This document shows positions 32,361-38,378 of a stretch of 38,378 bases of DNA, in pieces (within the stretch, counting starts at the first letter, position 1; every line of letters begins with the position of its first letter). Source of the stretch: Paulinella micropora (Eukaryota; Cercozoa; Imbricatea; Euglyphida); the NCBI GenBank assembly GCA_009731375.1, contig BJOX01000070.1, positions 119,325 through 157,702 of the forward strand. Direction: 5' to 3'. The position numbers were made by a program, and so were the translations under genes. The notes below the pieces were generated by a model, which had not been told where the DNA came from, did no database searches, and was given only the letters and a program-made list of their open reading frames with translations.

Positions 32361-32500
32361 GACGTATGCATGCATGTATGTATGTATGTATGTATGTATG
32401 TATGTATATATATATGTATGCATGTATGTATGTATGTACGTAGGTAGGTATGTATGTATGTATGTATGCATGTACCTAGGTATGTATGTATGCATGTATG
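31760..32500. repeat. (TAG)n and (TATG)n arrays with higher-order duplication
   Basis: TAG blocks alternate with TATG blocks containing ACGT variants. The junction GTAGGACGTATGCATGCATG occurs at about 31846 and 32357. The variant GTACATACGTACG occurs at 31914 and 32175, and GTACGCAGGTATG at 32002 and 32251. These shared rare variants show copying of segments of about 250-500 bp inside the array. Confidence 0.88.
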
Positions 32501-32688
32501 TATAACATGTATGTATTTATGTATGCATGCATGTATCATTGTATGTATGTATGTATATATGCATGTGTGTATGTATGTATGTATGTATGTATGTAATGTA
32601 TGTTATGTATGTATGTATGTGTATGTATGTATGTGTGCATGCATGTATGTATGTACGTATGTATATATGTATATGTGTATGTATCTAC

Positions 32689-32719
<31 letters not shown>

Positions 32720-32815
32720 TGTATGCATGTATGTATGTATATATGTATATGTGTATGTATGTACATATGTATGTATGTTGTTGTTGTTGTTGTTATTGTT
32801 GACGACGCCGACGAC

Positions 32816-32891
<76 letters not shown>

Positions 32892-33033
32892 TATGTATGT
32901 ATGTTATGTATGTATGTATGTATGTATGTTGAAGTTGTTGTTGTTGTTGTTGACGACGCCGACGACTAAGAGAGAGACAGAGAGAGAGAACGAGAGAGAG
33001 AGAGAGAGTGAGAGAGGGGGGGGGGGGGAAGGG
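32501..33033. repeat. (TATG)n plus compound minisatellite (GTT)n-core-(AG)n
   Basis: TATG repeats to about 32775, then (GTT)n, the 19-base core GACGACGCCGACGACTAAG, and (AG)n. The whole (TATG)n-(GTT)n-core-(AG)n block occurs twice (cores near 32800 and 32951, period about 150). It ends in a poly(G)-rich stretch at the gap. Confidence 0.9.
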
Positions 33034-33104
33034 NNNNNNNNNNNNNNNNNNNNNNNNNNNNNNNNNNNNNNNNNNNNNNNNNNNNNNNNNNNNNNNNNNN
33101 NNNN
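33034..33104. other. Assembly gap (71 N)
   Basis: N run between a poly(G)-rich border and a poly(A) run (33105-33130). Confidence 1.
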
Positions 33105-33130
<26 letters not shown>

Positions 33131-33136
<6 letters not shown>

Positions 33137-33585
33137 AAAGAAAAGGACCTCGGAGCTGTTGGGCATGGCGTTGTCTGTCTTCAGTTGCCTGACCATGTGT
33201 TCCTTCACAACAAAAAAAAAGGCAAGAGACAATGAAAAAGCAAGAAAAAAAAGGTGAGAAGTTGTGAAGACAGGAACACATAGTTACATCCACGTGTGAG
33301 TTTGTTTGCAAGAGCAGATTTGGCAAACATAACTGTGACAAGTTTGGAAACGGAGACAAAACGGGAGTTTTTTTGACGGGAGACAACGGGTGACAGTTTT
33401 TTTGAAGAGAGGGGGGGGCCGGCTGATGCTGGAAGAAAACGATTCGTCAGCGAGTTGTAAAGTCGTCAAAAAAATATCTCCCATTTATCTCCAAGAACCT
33501 CCAACCTGCTCTGCGGACTCGAATATTCCAAGTATTTCAGTCGGAGGTACTGAAATCTACAGCAGATATGTGTCACAGATGCATT

Positions 33586-33600
<15 letters not shown>
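33131..33600. other. Unique spacer, no gene recognised
   Basis: About 470 bp of complex sequence, purine-rich on the plus strand, ending in a poly(T) run (33588-33616). Short frames exist without recognisable motifs. Confidence 0.5.
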
Positions 33601-33616
<16 letters not shown>

Positions 33617-33619
<3 letters not shown>

Positions 33620-34145
33620 ATGTATGTATGCATGTATGTATGGTATGTATGTATGTATATATGTATGTATGTATGTATGTATGTGCATATATGTATGTAT
33701 GTTTGTATCTATGTATGCATGTATGTATGTATGTATGTATGTATGTTATGTATGCATGTATGTATGTATGTATGTATGTATGTATGTATGTATGTATGTA
33801 GTGTATGTATGTATGTATGTATGTATGTATATATATGCTTACAATGCATTAGTATGATTGTATATGTATATATGTATATATGCATGTATGCATGTATGTA
33901 TGTATCATTGTATACGTATGTATGTACGTATATATGTATGTATGCAAGTATGTATGTATATATGTATGTATGTGTGTATGTATGTATGTATGTTATATAT
34001 GCTATGTGTGTATGTACGTGTACATGTATTTATGTGTATTATATATATGTATATAAGTGTATGTGCATATATATGTTTTTTCTCTATATATGTATATATG
34101 TTAACGTTGTATGTATGTGGTTGTATTTATATTTATTTTGCACAT
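33617..34145. repeat. (TATG)n array degenerating into TATA-rich sequence
   Basis: TATG repeats with increasing numbers of TATATG, GTGTATG and other variants toward the right end, grading into unique sequence. This is decay of an older array. Confidence 0.93.
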
Positions 34146-35324
34146 ATGTTTGTGTGCTTGCGGGGCCTATGTGGGGGAGAGAGGCATGTTTTGGCCTACA
34201 ATGGTAGTGAGATTAGTATGTCTCGGGTATGTGGTCAGTATTCAATGGGCTACATGCCCGAGGCGTGCTAAGCTCTTCTTCCTTGTATGAGCATTACATG
34301 CATCCTTTCCCTCCATAAGTCCTCATAAATACCAGGGTCTGGGGGTCGAGGATCCGGGCAACTAAACGCTTCGGGCATTTAGACCATTATATGGCCAGCT
34401 TCTTACCTGCGATGTATCGATCTTTTACTATTTGAGCCTTCGTGTGTTTCATCCTTTCCTCATATGTCTCCTCGTGCTCTTTGCTTGTTTTGCCTGCATC
34501 TGTTTCTTTTCTTTGCTATTGATTTTGTTTTGATTAGCCTATATTTTATCTCTGTTTGCTCTCTTTTCTACTCTGACTCATTTTAATATTGAGTTTACTA
34601 CAAGTTCAACACACTAATGATTGAAATTCTAAGTTGGAAAAAAAAAGAGGGGGGTGGGGTGCGGAGTGGTTTGGCTCGACTAGCTTGAGGCTGCATGTCT
34701 ATGAGGTTGCCAGGCTTGGGCTGGTCCCTATAGATACTGCAGCACTCGGCATAATCGCGTCGCGAGTACGCCACGTCGAGCCTTACTACGCTCTGCACAC
34801 CACCCTCCTGGCTACGACAGCCTCCGGGTGCGAGTGAATTGCGTTAGGTGCTGCAGTTTCCTTAATGGCTGTCTCACTGACTGTCAATTGATCTCACTTG
34901 CGCCCATGTTAGTTATGTCTTACCTCTTCTGACGCTTTCCGCTCTTGCCTTCTAGTTCAGTATCGTCTCCCTTGCCACTGTCTAGCCTTGTGTTTGTTTG
35001 TTTTGCTTGCTTTTTGTGTTTGTTGCCTCTATTGTTGTCTTTTTTGTTTTGTTTTTGTTTCTTCTGTTTCGCTTGTTTGTTTGTTCCTTTTGTTTCTTTT
35101 GTTTTTTATTCCTATTCTCTTTTGTTTTTTTATTTTTTTTCTTTCTTTACTGTTTTTGTTTCTCTGTTTTCTTTTCTTTTCCTGGTTTTCTTTATCTCCT
35201 TCCTCCTTTCTTTCTATCTTTTTTTCTCTTTCTTTTCCATTCCATATTATTCTTTCCAGGTGCTTTCTGTTGAACCTTAGTTCCAGATTTCCTTATGAGC
35301 TTGTACTGTTGTTCCTTGGAACCA
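34146..35324. other. Unique and T-rich sequence without a recognisable gene
   Basis: 34146-34850 is of balanced composition and includes an imperfect hairpin with a TTCG loop at 34362-34382. 34980-35260 is very T-rich with TTTGT/TTTCT runs, which creates open frames of Phe, Leu and Cys that look like membrane proteins but are composition artefacts. Confidence 0.5.
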
Positions 35325-35392
35325 GAATTCTTTTGAATTAGGCTCTTCTTTTTTTCTATCGTCTCTTTCTCATTAAACCTTGCTTACTGTAA

Positions 35393-35425
<33 letters not shown>

Positions 35426-35557
35426 AACTACTACTACTACTACTAATAATAATAATAATAATAATAATAACAACAACAATAAAAGAGAGAGAGAATTCTT
35501 TTGAATTAGGCTCTTCTTTTTTCTATCGTCTCTTTCTCATCAAACCTTGCTTACGGT
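35325..35557. repeat. Direct repeat of about 66 bp bracketing a microsatellite
   Basis: GAATTCTTTTGAATTAGGC...CCTTGCTTAC at 35325-35391 recurs at 35493-35557 with a few differences. Between the two lies (CTA)n followed by (ATA)n, (CAA)n and (AG)n. Confidence 0.88.
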
Positions 35558-35563
35558 AAAAAA

Positions 35564-35594
<31 letters not shown>

Positions 35595-35715
35595 AAGATA
35601 ACAGACCACAAACTTGGTAAGGACGTCGTGTTGTCCTGCACGAAAGGCTGCCAAAGCCGCCTCCAGTGCCATGTTGTGGTCGATCTTGCTTCAAAATGCC
35701 TTCCTCGAAATTAGC

Positions 35716-35716
<1 letters not shown>

Positions 35717-35766
<50 letters not shown>

Positions 35767-35899
35767 TTATATATATATATGTATATATGTATAATATATA
35801 TATATATGTATATTATATATATATAATATATATATATATATGTAATATACATATATATTTATACACATACATATATATATACATATATACATATTTACT
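35717..35899. repeat. (TAG)n and (TA)n-rich block
   Basis: TAG repeats (35717-35765), then TATATA/TATG-rich sequence up to the R2 copy. Confidence 0.92.
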
Positions 35900-36306
35900 A
35901 TATCTGAGGCGTACTGATGCAGCTAATGGCATATCCTCAACGGACATAAGCCTCCAATACCCTTGTTCGAGGTCCTCCAACCCCCCGTGTCAGTCTCTCG
36001 CCTGATGATCGGGGCCACCGATGGAGCTCCTGAGGGCAAGACTGCACTAAGCCGAGGTTATTCCGCAGTCCCAGCAACCTCTTGCAAGACGTCACCGAAT
36101 GTGCAAGTGCATACACCAAGCGCGGTTGCTAGAGCTGCCTCGAAACCCCACCCATAACAATCTGGTGTCTGCTGGGTCCTGGGCTATCAACCAGCATATG
36201 CGGAGTTTAAGATCTTTTACGCGCGCAACGACCCTCCTCCCCAGCATCTACCACCAAAGGGTTATGAGTTGGCGTCACAGTTTAACGCCTTGAGGCCATT
36301 GGGCTG
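35900..36306 (-). repeat. R2 dispersed repeat, copy c (longest)
   Basis: Inverted relative to copies a and b, and extends about 165 bp further at the element's 5' end. Its 3' end is followed by TA-rich and not ATT-rich DNA. In the extra 5' part the minus strand has TGATAGCCCAG (about 36179-36189), shared with the tRNA-like head of the S family, and a weak B-box-like GGGTTTCGAGGC (36138-36149) about 40 bases on. This hints at a second tRNA-type head but is not decisive. Confidence 0.75.
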
Positions 36307-36625
36307 TATATACATATATAATATTTTATTATATCTATACATATTTACCTCCATTTTTTTTTTTTGTTTTTTTAACTCCATATATATATGTATATGTAAT
36401 ATATATTATATATATATATAATATATATATATATAATATACATATATATATATTACCTTTATGTCATTTCATTTTTACTTTTACTTTCTCCTTTATTTTA
36501 TTTATTTTATTTTATTTTATTTTATTTTATTTTATTTTATTTTTAATACTCAATCTATTTTTATTTTATTTTATTTTAATATTTTTAATAATTTAATTTT
36601 CATTATTATTAATAATTTGAGAAGT
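36307..36625. repeat. TATA-rich and (TTTTA)n low-complexity DNA
   Basis: Alternating TA with internal inverted repeats (36375-36455), then a TTTTA pentanucleotide array (about 36490-36545). No gene. Confidence 0.9.
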
Positions 36626-36731
36626 AGGTCACCATCTAGTTCAATCAATAGCTCTTGAGCTAACGATTTGTATGGATGATTAGAAGTTAAGTTTTAACTT
36701 AACTTCATTAAATCGAAGGCCTAGGCCTAGC
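36626..36731 (-). repeat. R3 palindrome-rich short dispersed repeat, copy 2
   Basis: Inverted match to 561-655. It keeps GGCCTAGGCC, AGCTCTTGAGCT and a longer perfect hairpin at 36683-36706 (11-bp arms, 2-base loop) at the place where copy 1 has 7-bp arms. Confidence 0.75.
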
Positions 36732-37265
36732 AGTATTGATTTTTTTTATTTTTGATGCCAGGTGGCACCCAGCACTGGAGTAAGAACGTCGGCCCACCCC
36801 TTGAAAATATCGGCAAGATTTCATCATCCGGCCTAAGTCTTGAATATGGAGGAGATATGGGGTAAAACAAGTAACAAGTCTATTTCCCTGCCCTTGGTAT
36901 ATAACCGGAGCCTCAGACTAGCCTCCTACTCGTTTATTCTTCTAGAAACCCATCCCTTATCGTCGATCGTTCTCATGGTGCGACAATCTGAGCTGTGCAC
37001 CGATTGAAAGGCTAATCAAGCCGTTGATAATAATTCTCAGAGACTTTTACAATTGACAAACGTTAGGCCTTGACTGACATCCTGAAACAATGTCTCGTAG
37101 ATTGCACCACTTTTCTTCCTCGAATTTTCCTCCCTTCTCCCTTAAACCTCCCCTTCCCTGCCGCCCGTATGCTGTTCAGAGATGCAACTTTAGTAAGCGA
37201 CCACAGCTACTTTTGTTTCTACTTCTTTTACTTTTCCTTGTTTGATCTTGCTCTTCTTGTCCTTC
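36732..37265. other. Unique sequence with a possible promoter, no gene recognised
   Basis: About 530 bp of complex sequence. GGTATATAACCGG near 36895 is TATA-like and is followed by pyrimidine-rich sequence. No coding frame of note follows before the microsatellite. It could be part of an LTR or of a non-coding transcript; nothing settles this. Confidence 0.35.
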
Positions 37266-37879
<614 letters not shown>

Positions 37880-37923
37880 TGATGATGATGATGATTAATA
37901 ATAATAATAATAATGATAATAAT

Positions 37924-38157
37924 AGTGCTTCTCTGTCAATGGCTGATGCATTTCTGCACATGCGCCTCCATCGTCTCACCCGTGAGGGGAGTACGAAGAA
38001 TTGACGATAAGCTCTAATGACACCCCCGCAAGGGCAGTTCCAACACTTCCAGACGGACCGGTATGTTCAATGAAAATACTGGTGGCACCGACGGGAATCG
38101 AACTGGCGACAGGGCCCAGATGGTAGAACTTGACCACTGGGCTATCACGGTGTCCAT
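37924..38157 (-). repeat. tRNA-derived SINE-like repeat, copy S4 (complete, 234 bp)
   Basis: The only gap-free copy. On the minus strand it starts ATGGACACCGTGA, with an A-box-like TAGCCCAGTGG (38134-38144), a B-box-like GTTCGATTCC (38094-38103) and GGTGCCACCA closing the tRNA-like part. The 5' segment GACACCG can pair with CGGTGCC in 6 of 7 positions. A body of about 160 bp without coding capacity follows, ending GAAGCACTATTATT, so the tail is (TAT)n. Similarity by eye is closest to tRNA-Asp in the 5' half. These features define a tRNA-derived SINE; I do not know the family name. Confidence 0.83.
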
Positions 38158-38161
38158 AATG

Positions 38162-38219
<58 letters not shown>

Positions 38220-38275
38220 TGATGACGATAATAATAATAATCATAATCATAATCATAATAATAATAGTGCTTCTC

Positions 38276-38378
38276 TGTCAATGGCTGATGCAAATCTGCA
38301 CATGCGCCTCCATCGTCTCACCCGTGAGGGGAGTACGAAGAATTGACGATAAGCTCTAATGACACCCCCGCAAGGGCA
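38276..38378 (-). repeat. SINE-like repeat, copy S5 (cut by window end)
   Basis: Repeats the 3' part of S4 with a small change (GCAAATCTGC for GCATTTCTGC). Same orientation as S3 and S4 and separated from S4 by (ATA)n, making a tandem array with spacings of about 330 and 352 bp. Confidence 0.85.

Noticed and set aside
31751-32969. Met-Tyr-Val-Cys and Tyr-Ile-His-Thr repeat proteins on both strands
   Set aside because: Both strands are open because (TATG)n lacks stops; these are microsatellite artefacts.
34945-35341. Hydrophobic frames resembling multi-pass membrane proteins
   Set aside because: Produced by a very T-rich stretch; several overlapping frames look equally hydrophobic and none has a conserved motif.
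35937-36157. Conserved frame of about 65-73 aa across R2 copies
   Set aside because: It recurs because the DNA repeat is nearly identical; no substitutions are available to show coding constraint and no motif is recognised.

Overview
The window looks like a repeat-choked piece of a nuclear genome from a microbial eukaryote. The signs are long microsatellites, tRNA-derived SINE-like repeats, LTR retrotransposons and assembly gaps (N runs). No host gene is convincingly present. TAA, TAG and TGA all behave as stops in the long frames. An alveolate alga of the chromerid type is only a guess; the sequence does not settle the host.

Left part (1-9318). Arrays of (TAC)n, (TTTC)n, (TCTA)n and (ATT)n alternate with gaps and short dispersed repeats. 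These repeats are (i) a tRNA-headed SINE-like family, here called S, (ii) a second family with an (ATT)n tail, R2, (iii) a short palindrome-rich family, R3, and (iv) two GC-richer tandem modules at 6616-7520 whose units contain hairpins. 8000-9318 becomes AT-rich with no recognisable gene.

Centre (9319-27022), minus strand. A 9,952-bp Ty3/gypsy element (9319-19270) has two identical 130-bp LTRs, TG...CA ends, a TATG target duplication, a purine tract and a tRNA-type primer site. It encodes a giant Gag-protease (CCCH finger, RS domain, DTM in place of DTG) and, in an overlapping +1 frame, Pol (RT, RNase H, integrase with an AT-hook tail). One in-frame TAG cuts Pol inside the integrase zinc domain. 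Beyond it lies an older Ty1/copia element (19469-27022) with many frameshifts. Its primer site matches the anticodon arm of initiator tRNA-Met, and a small third ORF follows pol.

Right of centre (27023-30635), plus strand. A third LTR element begins with a probable 703-bp LTR inside the copia 5' LTR, followed by a frameshifted Gag that also ends in a CCCH finger. No pol or 3' LTR is visible. The inferred order is copia first, then the plus-strand element inside it, with gypsy a recent separate insertion in adjacent DNA.

Right part (30636-38378). This holds a diverged AT-rich tandem repeat, (TAG)n/(TATG)n arrays with higher-order duplications, an R2 copy, an R3 copy inverted relative to the left one, and a tandem array of at least three S copies separated by (ATA)n running off the window end.
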